Assembly: GCA_030671915.1 (NCBI GenBank)
Contig: DAOVHN010000038.1
Location: forward strand, 1 to 9,942
Direction: 5' to 3'
Length of the DNA stretch: 9,942 bases
Source: Pseudomonadota bacterium
Lineage (GTDB): Bacteria > Pseudomonadota > Alphaproteobacteria > UBA8366 > JADFVY01
The position numbers and the translations under genes were made by a program. The notes under the pieces are model-generated. The model saw only the letters and a program-made list of their open reading frames with translations, was not told the DNA's origin and searched no databases. This document shows positions 1 through 6,557 of the stretch, one piece after another (the stretch's first letter is position 1; every line of letters starts with the position of its first letter).

Positions 1-481
1 AATCCTCGATGATTTTAAGATCATGGCGTTCGGCGATATCGCACAGCGCATCCATGTTGCAAGGCCGGCCGGCGAAGTGGATTGGCAGAATCGCGCGGGT
101 GCGCGGCGTTATCTTCGCCGCGACGGCGTCGGGGTCGATATTCATGCTGGCTGCCTCGACATCGACCAGCACCGGCGTCGCGCCCGCATGGATTATTGCG
201 TTGACCGTGGCGCAAAAGGTCAGAGGGCTGGTAATGACCTCGTCTCCCGGCACCAGACCGGCCGCCAGGATCGCCAGATGAAGCGCCGCCGTGCATGAAT
301 TTACCGCCACTGCATGCTCTGCGCCTTTGTAGGACGCAAACTCTCTTTCGAAGCGTGCGACCTTCGGGCCGGTGCCAAGCCAGCCGGACCGCAGACAATT
401 GACGACCTCGTCGATTTCCTTTTCACCGATAAGGGGCGAGCCAAAAACAAGGAAATTATCTCTTCTGGGGCGGATGTTCAT
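1..481 (-). CDS. DegT/DnrJ/EryC1/StrS-family sugar aminotransferase, N-terminal part (runs off left edge)
   Basis: Translating the reverse strand from the ATG at 481 gives 160 codons to the window edge with no stop. The protein reads as the N-terminal half of a PLP-dependent nucleotide-sugar aminotransferase: an opening FGSPLIGEKEIDEVV segment, SGWLGTGPKVARFE at about 32-45, NSCTAALHLAI at 61-71 (the PLP-phosphate-binding turn, usually SGTAALHLA), DEVITSPLTFCATVNAI at 80-96, TPVLVDVE at 102-109, and IED at 158-160, where the family has the Asp that pairs with the PLP ring nitrogen. The PLP lysine lies beyond the edge. These enzymes normally aminate 4-keto or 3-keto nucleotide sugars for O-antigen, capsule or glycan synthesis; the substrate here is unknown. 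The start is backed by an AAGGT ribosome site (489-493) eight bases upstream. The first codons include two AGA and several A/T-ending codons, unlike the neighbouring genes. Confidence 0.9.
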   Translation of the reverse strand, partial: MNIRPRRDNFLVFGSPLIGEKEIDEVVNCLRSGWLGTGPKVARFEREFASYKGAEHAVAVNSCTAALHLAILAAGLVPGDEVITSPLTFCATVNAIIHAGATPVLVDVEAASMNIDPDAVAAKITPRTRAILPIHFAGRPCNMDALCDIAERHDLKIIED

Positions 482-633
482 TAATTGGACCTTGGCAGCG
501 GTAACGCCCGTCCGGTGGGCGAACGGACCGGCAGGGCTGGAATAGTGATACAGCCGATTAGGTTACCTTTGTATTAAATCCACCGGATTCATCGATATAT
601 TTGTTGGCGTTAGGTCCTGCTGCCACCTCTACG
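482..633. other. Intergenic gap between sulfotransferase stop and aminotransferase start
   Basis: No credible gene lies here. The part nearest the sulfotransferase (about 541-633) is clearly richer in A/T than the flanking genes and could hold a minus-strand promoter for the aminotransferase, but I cannot pick a convincing -35/-10 pair. The part nearest the aminotransferase is GC-rich and holds short inverted repeats, such as CCGGT at 512-516 with ACCGG at 527-531. No T-tract follows them, so they are not a convincing terminator. The aminotransferase may be separately transcribed or may be read through from the genes at 634-2816. Confidence 0.4.
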
Positions 634-1743
634 TCAATAAGCGAAATATTTGATGCAAACCGCCGTTTCCTCTGCAATCGTCTCAAGTTGGCTGCTGGAA
701 AAATCCGGCCGGTAGTAGCCGGGTTGCTTAAGCTTGCCCGCATAGGCCCGGATTACCTCATCGTCTGCCGTCAGCCCGCAATGTTCCATCATCCGCCGCA
801 TCGTCTCCTCCGGCCGGTCGCACAGATCCTCATAACGCAGCACCATTGCCGCCTCGCGCAGCGCCGGGTCATGGTCCAGCCTGTCGGCCACATAGCCATA
901 GACCATCGCCCAGTAGCGCGCCCAGCCGCGCACATCCTCGCCGGCTTGCCACAACGCCTGAATCTCGCGGATCTTCTCGCTATCGCCGCAATTGATCGGC
1001 CGCAAATCCAGCCCGAATTCGAAATGGCCGACCCGGCGCATGTATTCCAGCGCGCGGTCATTGCCGCGCTCGCCCTCGCGGAACAGGCGATGCTGCTTCA
1101 TCAGCGAGGCGATGTGCCAGACCGGGTCGCGCACTGGTATGACAAACCGCGCGTCCGGGAACAGCTTGTGCAGGTAGGCGATGCGTGTGACGTTGTAATT
1201 GCCCTTCGACAGATAACGTTTCCTGCCGCGCGCCGCCAGCAGCTTGCGGATATGGTCGCGATAGAACGCCTCGAACGCCGGATTGTCGGTGCGACCGTCC
1301 AGAACGTTCGACTGCGCGGGATCGTGCAGGGCTTCGAAAAACGCCATCCAGATTACTTCCTCGCGCGCCTCCGGGCTGTCGGGGGTAATCATGATGCCGT
1401 CCTTGTGGGCGCGCTCCTGGGGCTCCGGCGGCGCCTTGCGGCTGCGCTCGACAAACCAGTTCCACCAGTAAGGCGTGAAGACGGGGGGGAAGTCGCGGTA
1501 GAGGTGGGTAGCCACATCCGGGTGCGCGGCCAGGATTTCCAGGGCGATCGTGGTGCCCGCGCGGGCCAGGCCCGTCACATAGACCGGCGCCTCGATGGCG
1601 ATGGGCGCGATTTCGTCGGCCAGCGCCCTGGTCTCCATATTGCCCAGCCCGATCCAGAAGCGGGGATACCTGGCGATCAGGCCGCTGAGGAAATGGTCGA
1701 AGCCGGAAACCTGAAAGGCCGGGTCTGTGATGTTGTCCGCCAT
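634..1743 (-). CDS. Sulfotransferase family protein (PAPS-dependent type), 369 aa
   Basis: The product probably transfers a sulfuryl group from PAPS to a sugar, lipid or small acceptor. The 5'-phosphosulfate loop is GLARAGTT at residues 58-65, after the beta strand APVYVT. The 3'-phosphate-binding segment is VIPVRDPVWHIASLMKQH at about 201-218, with R205 and S213 at the classical spacing of eight. A late YEDLCDRPEETMRRM stretch (304-318) matches the C-terminal region of the family, and the protein ends normally, so no frameshift is suspected. The frame stays open upstream to 1908, but that extension overlaps the next gene and is Arg/Ser-rich noise. The ATG at 1743 has GGAG (1751-1754) seven bases upstream and lies 13 bases after the stop of the upstream membrane-protein gene. 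The acceptor is unknown; a polysaccharide is inferred from the neighbouring rhamnose genes. The last 30 or so codons are AT-richer than the rest. Confidence 0.88.
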   Translation of the reverse strand: MADNITDPAFQVSGFDHFLSGLIARYPRFWIGLGNMETRALADEIAPIAIEAPVYVTGLARAGTTIALEILAAHPDVATHLYRDFPPVFTPYWWNWFVERSRKAPPEPQERAHKDGIMITPDSPEAREEVIWMAFFEALHDPAQSNVLDGRTDNPAFEAFYRDHIRKLLAARGRKRYLSKGNYNVTRIAYLHKLFPDARFVIPVRDPVWHIASLMKQHRLFREGERGNDRALEYMRRVGHFEFGLDLRPINCGDSEKIREIQALWQAGEDVRGWARYWAMVYGYVADRLDHDPALREAAMVLRYEDLCDRPEETMRRMMEHCGLTADDEVIRAYAGKLKQPGYYRPDFSSSQLETIAEETAVCIKYFAY

Positions 1744-1756
1744 GGGCCGGCTCCGC

Positions 1757-2524
1757 TCACCGGATCCGGAACATAATCTTGATGGCGACCGAGGCGATGA
1801 GAACCACCAGGATGAACAGCGCCTCCCAACCCTGCATCCAGTCCGGACCGAAGGGCATGAAAACCTGCGCCTCCAAGCCGATTTCGATGGCTTCCGCCGG
1901 CGCGTCACCGGACAGCGATCCCAGCGGGTTGGCGAACAGCATGTTCCACCAGACGCGCTTGTGCCTGACCGGAACCGGATGGGTCAGCGGCAGCGATAAC
2001 AGGGCGTCGCCGCCCGCATCGGTCAGCAAAAGGGTTTCGCCCTCCGCCGGCCAGTTTACCGTCCAGCCGTTTTCGGCCGAGGCTTCCGTTTCGTCGGTCC
2101 AAGCGAGCGGGGCGGACTGGCCGACTGCGGCGATCGTGACGCCATCTCCCGGCTCGGGCATGCGGTAGCCATAGCTGCCTGACATCCATACGATCAGGAA
2201 GATCACCGGCAGCGAGCCGAGAAGGGCCGGGCCCAGCGCCAGGCCGAAATGCCGCATCGACGTCGAAAGAGACCGGACCATCAATGGGAAAATACCGTCG
2301 AAATCGCCGTCGTAGGACGACATAGCCTGGCGGGCCGCGTTCGCGTCCTGCTTGGCCTGCTCCAGTTTCTTCTGCGGTGAAGTAAGCCAGTAAAGGCCCA
2401 TGGAGCCCGCTCCGGCAGCGATGCCCCAGAATATCAGCCGGACGGTGTCCGGCAGGAAACCGGCCAGCGCCGTATCGATCAGGGCCAACAACGGGGCCGG
2501 AATGTCGAAAATGCCGGTTTCCAT
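1757..2524 (-). CDS. Three-TM membrane protein resembling EMC3/TMCO1 (DUF106), Oxa1 superfamily; 255 aa
   Basis: Visible architecture: a short N-terminus, TM1 at about 27-48, a charged helix starting SPQKKLEQAKQDANAARQ (49-66) that could form a coiled coil, TM2 at about 95-114, an extracytoplasmic domain (about 115-230), and TM3 at about 233-252 ending in a short basic tail. This TM, cytosolic hairpin, TM, TM layout is that of the EMC3/TMCO1/DUF106 membrane-insertase-like proteins. The YGYR just after TM2 and the tryptophan-containing VWWNMLFANPLGSL (191-204) also recall an uncharacterised bacterial family of this shape, from memory. The relationship rests on pattern, not on a search, and function is unknown. 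Start: the open frame reaches 2674, but the first 50 residues are Arg-rich and overlap the upstream gene, so the ATG at 2524, 22 bases after that gene's stop, is preferred. Its ribosome site is weak, which suggests translational coupling. Confidence 0.7.
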   Translation of the reverse strand: METGIFDIPAPLLALIDTALAGFLPDTVRLIFWGIAAGAGSMGLYWLTSPQKKLEQAKQDANAARQAMSSYDGDFDGIFPLMVRSLSTSMRHFGLALGPALLGSLPVIFLIVWMSGSYGYRMPEPGDGVTIAAVGQSAPLAWTDETEASAENGWTVNWPAEGETLLLTDAGGDALLSLPLTHPVPVRHKRVWWNMLFANPLGSLSGDAPAEAIEIGLEAQVFMPFGPDWMQGWEALFILVVLIASVAIKIMFRIR

Positions 2525-2546
2525 GAAGCTGCCGGGCGCTGTCTGC

Positions 2547-2816
2547 TTATTCCGCCGCGCCGCTGGAGGCCTCCTCCGACGCCTCGCTCGCTTCGACTGT
2601 TTCCGTTGCCGTCTGCTTGTTACCCTTGATCTTCTTGTACAAAAGGCGCAGCGGCCAGAACAGGACGATGGCAAGCGCCGTAACGATGGCCGCCAGCACG
2701 CCCAGCAGCGACCCCGCTAGACTGGCGCCCGCGCCGGGGCCGATATAGGCCGACGCTGCGGTAGGCAGAAACAGGGCGCAGACGACGCCAATCAATGCAA
2801 CAATTCTTGTAGTCAT
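2547..2816 (-). CDS. Small [13 protein letters not shown] membrane protein with signal peptide, 89 aa
   Basis: The protein starts with a signal-peptide-like stretch ([16 protein letters not shown], cleavage plausible after ASA at 21-23). [17 protein letters not shown] follows, then a hydrophobic membrane helix to about residue 55 ending in [12 protein letters not shown]. The tail is hydrophilic and rich in Glu, Ala, Ser and Thr. Small proteins with a YIGPGAG motif beside one transmembrane helix and a basic stop-transfer are widespread uncharacterised bacterial proteins, often met in surface-polysaccharide regions (recalled, not searched). The glycine-rich motif would sit at the outer face of the inner membrane. 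It is the first gene of a minus-strand cassette with the three-TM protein and the sulfotransferase, and it diverges from rmlB. The ATG at 2816 lacks a strong ribosome site. Confidence 0.75.
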   Translation of the reverse strand: MTTRIVALIGVVCALFLPTAASAYIGPGAGASLAGSLLGVLAAIVTALAIVLFWPLRLLYKKIKGNKQTATETVEASEASEEASSGAAE

Positions 2817-2849
2817 ATGGGTTTTCCCATCCCGGGTAGGTTACACGCG

Positions 2850-2878
2850 ATAATCTGCCGGCAGAAGCGCGACTGCAA
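2850..2878 (-). promoter_or_regulatory. Candidate promoter for the minus-strand cassette
   Basis: Read on the minus strand, TTGCAG (2873-2878) and GATTAT (2850-2855) are separated by 17 bases. This would give a leader of roughly 30 bases before the ATG at 2816. The -35 matches the consensus only in its TTG, so this is a weak call. Confidence 0.3.
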
Positions 2879-2994
2879 TTCAATCCGGCCTGCACTGACG
2901 CCGACCATTCCATATCTGCGTAAAAAAAGACTTAAATTTGCTCGCGCCGGGCGTCGATTTCGCAGGGTTTGCGTTTTTGTTGGCCGTGATTCGC

Positions 2995-3022
2995 TTGACG
3001 TTAACGTTCGCCGCTGTATTGA
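2995..3022 (+). promoter_or_regulatory. Candidate sigma-70-type promoter of the rml operon
   Basis: TTGACG (2995-3000, five of six consensus bases) is followed after 16 bases by TATTGA (3017-3022). Transcription would start about 25-30 bases before the GTG at 3057. The -10 is imperfect, so the call is tentative. A palindrome overlaps the -35 and the spacer. Confidence 0.4.
2998..3007. repeat. Perfect 10-bp palindrome ACGTTAACGT, possible operator
   Basis: ACGTTAACGT is its own reverse complement. It begins inside the putative -35 hexamer of the rml promoter and extends into the spacer, where a bound repressor would block RNA polymerase. A perfect 10-mer can occur by chance, and no second copy is evident in this window. 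Confidence 0.3.
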
Positions 3023-3056
3023 TCCACCACCCAACAGCGCAACTCCGGAATATAAC

Positions 3057-4124
3057 GTGACTATTATTATTACAGGCGGCGCCGGTTTCATCGGATCCGC
3101 GGTGGTTCGCCAGATGATTGACGAGACGGGAGAGACCGTTGTTAATCTCGACAAACTGACCTATGCCGGCAATCTGGAATCGCTGGGCGCGGCGCGCGAT
3201 GACCCGCGCCATGTCTTCGAGCAGACGGATATCTGCGACGGCGAGGCGGTCGCCCGCGTTTTCATCCGGCACCGGCCGCGCGCGGTGATGCATCTCGCCG
3301 CCGAATCCCATGTCGACCGCTCGATTGACGGCCCGGCCGATTTTATCGAGACCAATATCGTCGGCACCTGCACGCTGCTCGAGGCCGCGCGAAAATATTG
3401 GGACGGGCTGGAAGGTGCCGAGCGCGGGGCATTCCGCTTCCATCATGTTTCCACCGACGAAGTCTACGGCACGCTTGGCGCCGAGGGGCTTTTTACCGAG
3501 GAGACGCCCTACAGCCCGAATTCGCCCTATTCGGCCAGCAAGGCCTCGTCGGACCATTTGGTGCGCGCCTGGCACGAGACATATGGCTTGCCCGTCGTCA
3601 TCACCAACTGCTCCAACAACTATGGGCCGTATCAGTTCCCGGAAAAACTGATCCCGGTCCTGATCCTGAAGGCGCTGGCGGGCGAAAAGCTGCCGATCTA
3701 CGGCAAGGGTGAGAATGTTCGCGACTGGCTCTATGTCGAGGATCACGCGGCCGCCCTGCGGCTGGTTCTGGAAAAGGGCAGGGTAGGGGAGACATACAAT
3801 GTCGGCGGGCGCACGGAACGCACTAATATCGATGTCGCGCGGGCTGTCTGTTCGATCCTCGACGAATTGCTGCCGGACTCGCCCCATCGCCCGCACGAAA
3901 ACCTGATCACCTTCGTCGCCGATAGGCCCGGCCACGACCTGCGCTATGCCATCGACAGCAGCAAGATCGAGCGGGAGCTCGGCTGGTCGCAGAAGGAAAG
4001 CTTCGAATCCGGCCTCAAGCGGACCGTCGCCTGGTACCTCGAAAACCGCATCTGGTGGCAGCGTATCCTTTCGGGCGACTACCAGGTCGAACGGATCGGG
4101 CTTGGCAAGGAGGCCGCGTCATGA
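3057..4124 (+). CDS. rmlB: dTDP-glucose 4,6-dehydratase RmlB (RfbB), 355 aa
   Basis: This NAD-dependent extended short-chain dehydrogenase converts dTDP-glucose to dTDP-4-keto-6-deoxyglucose, the second step of dTDP-L-rhamnose synthesis. Seen: a GGAGFIG nucleotide loop (7-13) right after the first strand, LDKLTYAGN (31-39), [11 protein letters not shown] (79-89), the catalytic STDEVYG (132-138) with T133-D134-E135, YSASK with Y158 and K162, [15 protein letters not shown] (187-201), and [13 protein letters not shown] downstream. The GTG at 3057 is chosen as start because it gives the usual RmlB length, begins directly at the Rossmann strand (TIIITGGAG) and has GGAA (3047-3050) six bases upstream. 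The frame is open further upstream, but that extension has no family similarity. It is the first gene of rmlBACD, and its stop overlaps the rmlA start. Confidence 0.96.
   Translation: MTIIITGGAGFIGSAVVRQMIDETGETVVNLDKLTYAGNLESLGAARDDPRHVFEQTDICDGEAVARVFIRHRPRAVMHLAAESHVDRSIDGPADFIETNIVGTCTLLEAARKYWDGLEGAERGAFRFHHVSTDEVYGTLGAEGLFTEETPYSPNSPYSASKASSDHLVRAWHETYGLPVVITNCSNNYGPYQFPEKLIPVLILKALAGEKLPIYGKGENVRDWLYVEDHAAALRLVLEKGRVGETYNVGGRTERTNIDVARAVCSILDELLPDSPHRPHENLITFVADRPGHDLRYAIDSSKIERELGWSQKESFESGLKRTVAWYLENRIWWQRILSGDYQVERIGLGKEAAS
4107..4113 (+). promoter_or_regulatory. Strong ribosome binding site of rmlA
   Basis: A full AAGGAGG lies inside the 3' end of rmlB, seven bases before the rmlA ATG at 4121. 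It fixes that start over the in-frame upstream ATG at 4055. Confidence 0.85.
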
Positions 4125-5014
4125 GCGGGCAGGTGGTGCGCAAGGGGATCGTCCTGGCCGGCGGGTCGGGCACCCGGCTCTATCCCATTACCAAGGCGGT
4201 CAGCAAGCAACTGCTGCCGGTCTACGACAAGCCGATGGTCTATTATCCGCTGTCGGTGCTGATGCTGGCGGGCATCCGCGAGGTGCTGATCATCACCACG
4301 CCCGAGGACAGGACCGCCTTCGAGCGCCTGCTGGGCGACGGTCGGCAGTGGGGCATGGAGATATCCTATGCGGTACAGCCCAAGCCCGAGGGGCTGGCCC
4401 AGGCCTTCATCATAGGCGAGGCGTTTATCGGCGAGGATCCGGTGTGCCTGGTGCTGGGCGACAACATTTTCTACGGCCAGGGGCTGGCGAAACGGCTGCA
4501 GGCGACGGCGCAACGCGGCGCCGGAGCAACCGTCTTCGCCTACTGGGTCCGCGATCCGGAACGCTATGGCGTGGTCAGCTTCGACACGGAAGGCCGTGCC
4601 ACGGGAATCGAGGAAAAACCGGCGAACCCGAAGTCCAACTATGCGGTCACCGGTCTTTATTTCTACGACAACGATGTCGTGGAGATCGCCAAGAACATGA
4701 AACCCTCGGCGCGCGGCGAGTTGGAGATCACGGACGTTAACCGGGCCTATCTTGAACGCGGCGACTTGGCTGTCGAAATGCTGGGGCGCGGGGCGGCCTG
4801 GCTGGACACGGGCACCCATGAATCGCTGTTGCAGGCCAGCCAGTTTGTCGAGGTGGTGGAGGCCCGCCAGGGGCTGAAAATCTCCTGCATCGAGGAGATC
4901 GCCTGGCGCATGGGTTTCATCGACGATGCGCAATTGCGGGCGCTGGCCGAACCGCTGGCCAAGAACGGCTACGGGCAATACCTGTTCGACCTGTTGAAGC
5001 GCGAGGGCAAATGA
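4121..5014 (+). CDS. rmlA: Glucose-1-phosphate thymidylyltransferase RmlA (RfbA), 297 aa
   Basis: It catalyses glucose-1-phosphate plus dTTP to dTDP-glucose and pyrophosphate, the entry step to dTDP-rhamnose and other dTDP-6-deoxy sugars. Seen: the nucleotidyltransferase signature [13 protein letters not shown] (12-24), [18 protein letters not shown] (28-45), with K29, the metal-binding LGDN (D114), [20 protein letters not shown] (164-183), the GELEITDVN segment (199-207), and [11 protein letters not shown] (226-236) with a second conserved Asp at 229. The length is typical for RmlA. In this family dTDP-rhamnose commonly inhibits the enzyme allosterically, so flux through the operon may be set here. 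The ATG overlaps the rmlB stop as ATGA. Confidence 0.97.
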   Translation: MSGQVVRKGIVLAGGSGTRLYPITKAVSKQLLPVYDKPMVYYPLSVLMLAGIREVLIITTPEDRTAFERLLGDGRQWGMEISYAVQPKPEGLAQAFIIGEAFIGEDPVCLVLGDNIFYGQGLAKRLQATAQRGAGATVFAYWVRDPERYGVVSFDTEGRATGIEEKPANPKSNYAVTGLYFYDNDVVEIAKNMKPSARGELEITDVNRAYLERGDLAVEMLGRGAAWLDTGTHESLLQASQFVEVVEARQGLKISCIEEIAWRMGFIDDAQLRALAEPLAKNGYGQYLFDLLKREGK

Positions 5015-5574
5015 AAGTCGTCGAGACCGAACTCCCCGGCGTTCTGGTCGTCGAACCCGACCGTTTCGGCGATGCGCGCGGCTTTTTCCAGGAGGTCTGG
5101 CATGAGGGGCGCTATGAAGAGGCAGGCATGCCCGGCCCCTTCGTGCAGGATAATCTGTCCTGTTCAGCCCATGGCGTGCTGCGCGGCCTGCATTTCCAGA
5201 ATCCCAACGGGCAGGGCAAGCTGGTCTATGTGTTGCAGGGCGAGGTGTTTGACGTTGCGGTGGATATCCGCGCCGGCTCGCCGACCTTCGGCAAATGGAC
5301 CGGAGCAACGCTGTCGGGTGACAACGGACGGCAATTCTATATCCCGCCGGGCTTCGCCCACGGCTTCTGCGTAACTGGCGAGACGGCCCTGTTCGCCTAT
5401 AAATGCACCGACTTTTATAACCCGCAGACCGAAGGCGCGATCCGCTGGGACGACCCGGCCATCGGCATCGACTGGCCCCTGTCCGAACCGGTCGTCTCCG
5501 CCAGGGACGCCGACGCGCCGCTGCTGGCAGATATCGATCCCGTCAGGTTGCCGGTTTATGGGGGCGAGAAATGA
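5011..5574 (+). CDS. rmlC: dTDP-4-dehydrorhamnose 3,5-epimerase RmlC (RfbC), 187 aa
   Basis: This cupin enzyme epimerises C3 and C5 of dTDP-4-keto-6-deoxyglucose to give dTDP-4-keto-L-rhamnose. Seen: an N-terminal [15 protein letters not shown] (16-30), [19 protein letters not shown] (45-63) with H61 at the position of the catalytic base, [21 protein letters not shown] (68-88), [13 protein letters not shown] (109-121), and [20 protein letters not shown] (130-149) containing the conserved tyrosine acid. The length is normal. The start overlaps the rmlA stop (ATGA at 5011-5014) and the stop overlaps rmlD, indicating coupled translation. Confidence 0.96.
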   Translation: MKVVETELPGVLVVEPDRFGDARGFFQEVWHEGRYEEAGMPGPFVQDNLSCSAHGVLRGLHFQNPNGQGKLVYVLQGEVFDVAVDIRAGSPTFGKWTGATLSGDNGRQFYIPPGFAHGFCVTGETALFAYKCTDFYNPQTEGAIRWDDPAIGIDWPLSEPVVSARDADAPLLADIDPVRLPVYGGEK

Positions 5575-6455
5575 CGATCCTGCTGCTCGGCGCGAACGGC
5601 CAGGTGGGTTGGGAATTGCGGCGGGCGCTGGCGCCGCTAGGGCCGGTCCGGGCGCTGGAGCGGGCCGAGGCAGACCTTGCCGACCCCGATGCGCTCAGCC
5701 GCGCCGTGCGGGAGACCGCGCCCTCCCTGATCGTCAATGCGGCGGCCTACACCGCTGTCGACCGCGCCGAGGAGGATGAGGCGCTGGCCCGGACGATAAA
5801 CGCCGATGCGCCCGGCCTGCTGGCCGAGGAAGCCAAGCGGCTCGGCATCGCGCTGGTGCATTATTCGACCGATTATGTTTTCGACGGCGTCGGCGAGTTG
5901 CCCGCCATGGAGAGCGACCTAACTGACCCACTGAACGCCTATGGCCGCACCAAACTGGCGGGGGAGGCGGCGATCCGCGATTCCGGCTGCGCCCATCTGA
6001 TCCTGCGCACAAGCTGGGTCTATTCGATGCGCGGCGCCAACTTCCTGCTGACGGTACGGCGCCTCGCCGGCGAACTGGAGGAAATGCGCATCGTCGCCGA
6101 CCAGACCGGTGCGCCGACCTGGGCGCGCGGCATCGCCGGGGCGACGGCGCTGATCCTGGCGCGCTGCGGCGCACCGGCCGACACCGGAATCCTGGCCGAG
6201 AAGGGTGGTATTTATAATCTGACCGCATCGGGCGAGACCACATGGCACGGCTTCGCCGAGGCGATCGTCGAATGGCTGCGCGCCACGGGCCAGCCGGTTC
6301 GCTGCAAGAAGGTGCATCCCATCTCGACATCGGATTACCCGACCCCGGCGAAACGTCCCGCCAATTCCCTGCTGGACTGCACGAAACTGCGCGAGACCTT
6401 CGGAATCACGATACCCGACTGGCGCGACCAGATGGATCTTTGCGTGGATCGTTAA
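5571..6455 (+). CDS. rmlD: dTDP-4-dehydrorhamnose reductase RmlD (RfbD), 294 aa
   Basis: It reduces dTDP-4-keto-L-rhamnose to dTDP-L-rhamnose with NAD(P)H, the last step before rhamnosyltransferases use the sugar. Seen: the GANGQVG loop (7-13), VNAAAYTAVDRAEED (55-69), HYSTDYVFDG (97-106), the active-site YGRTK with Y124 and K128, LRTSWVY at about 144-150, DQTGAPTWA, and the C-terminal KRPANSLLDC typical of RmlD. Its ATG overlaps the rmlC stop (ATGA at 5571-5574). It closes the rml operon: the TAA at 6453-6455 is followed by a gap with a fresh promoter. Confidence 0.96.
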   Translation: MTILLLGANGQVGWELRRALAPLGPVRALERAEADLADPDALSRAVRETAPSLIVNAAAYTAVDRAEEDEALARTINADAPGLLAEEAKRLGIALVHYSTDYVFDGVGELPAMESDLTDPLNAYGRTKLAGEAAIRDSGCAHLILRTSWVYSMRGANFLLTVRRLAGELEEMRIVADQTGAPTWARGIAGATALILARCGAPADTGILAEKGGIYNLTASGETTWHGFAEAIVEWLRATGQPVRCKKVHPISTSDYPTPAKRPANSLLDCTKLRETFGITIPDWRDQMDLCVDR

Positions 6456-6481
6456 AGCCCGATAGCTACCCGGTTTTCTCT

Positions 6482-6509
6482 TTGACAGGCCAAAGACCCT
6501 CAGCATACT
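6482..6509 (+). promoter_or_regulatory. Likely sigma-70-type promoter of the molybdenum-hydroxylase operon
   Basis: A perfect TTGACA (6482-6487) is followed after 16 bases by CATACT (6504-6509, four of six consensus bases). Transcription would start near 6516, giving a leader of about 40 bases to the ATG at 6558. It lies just downstream of rmlD and separates the two operons. A short hairpin-forming stretch (CGCC 6516-6519 with GGCG 6525-6528) would fall at the very start of the transcript. Confidence 0.55.
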
Positions 6510-6557
6510 GTCCATCGCCTTCGGGGCGGCATAACGGCGAGTGAATAGACCGGTATC

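Larger units (their letters stand above)
2817..3056. promoter_or_regulatory. Divergent control region between the [15 protein letters not shown] gene and rmlB
   Basis: This 240-bp stretch separates two divergent transcription units. It includes an AT-rich block (about 2915-2940, with a run of seven A) in otherwise GC-rich DNA, a plus-strand promoter candidate, a minus-strand promoter candidate and a perfect 10-bp palindrome. The rmlB frame stays open through the whole stretch back to an ATG at 2817, but the encoded 80 residues precede the Rossmann strand that normally begins RmlB and look like noise. Confidence 0.6.

Noticed and set aside
558..743. 61-codon minus-strand frame across the sulfotransferase 3' end, considered as a frameshifted C-terminus
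   Set aside because: The sulfotransferase frame itself ends naturally for the family, so no frameshift is needed, and the small frame has no ribosome site or similarity.
601..1776. 391-codon plus-strand open frame opposite the sulfotransferase
   Set aside because: The minus strand carries clear sulfotransferase motifs over the same bases. The plus-strand product has no motif and is a codon-bias shadow.
2817..3056. 80-codon in-frame N-terminal extension of rmlB back to an ATG at 2817
   Set aside because: RmlB proteins begin at the Rossmann strand. The extension is basic and unrelated to the family, occupies the divergent promoter region, and the GTG at 3057 has a suitable ribosome site and gives normal length.
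4079..5308. 409-codon minus-strand frame opposite rmlA and rmlC
   Set aside because: It is a shadow of two certain genes and its product is low-complexity with no domain.
6456..6480. Possible terminator after rmlD (imperfect dyad 6458-6473, then TTTTCTCTTT)
   Set aside because: The dyad has two mismatches and no room for a loop, and the T-run is interrupted. It is too weak to call a terminator.
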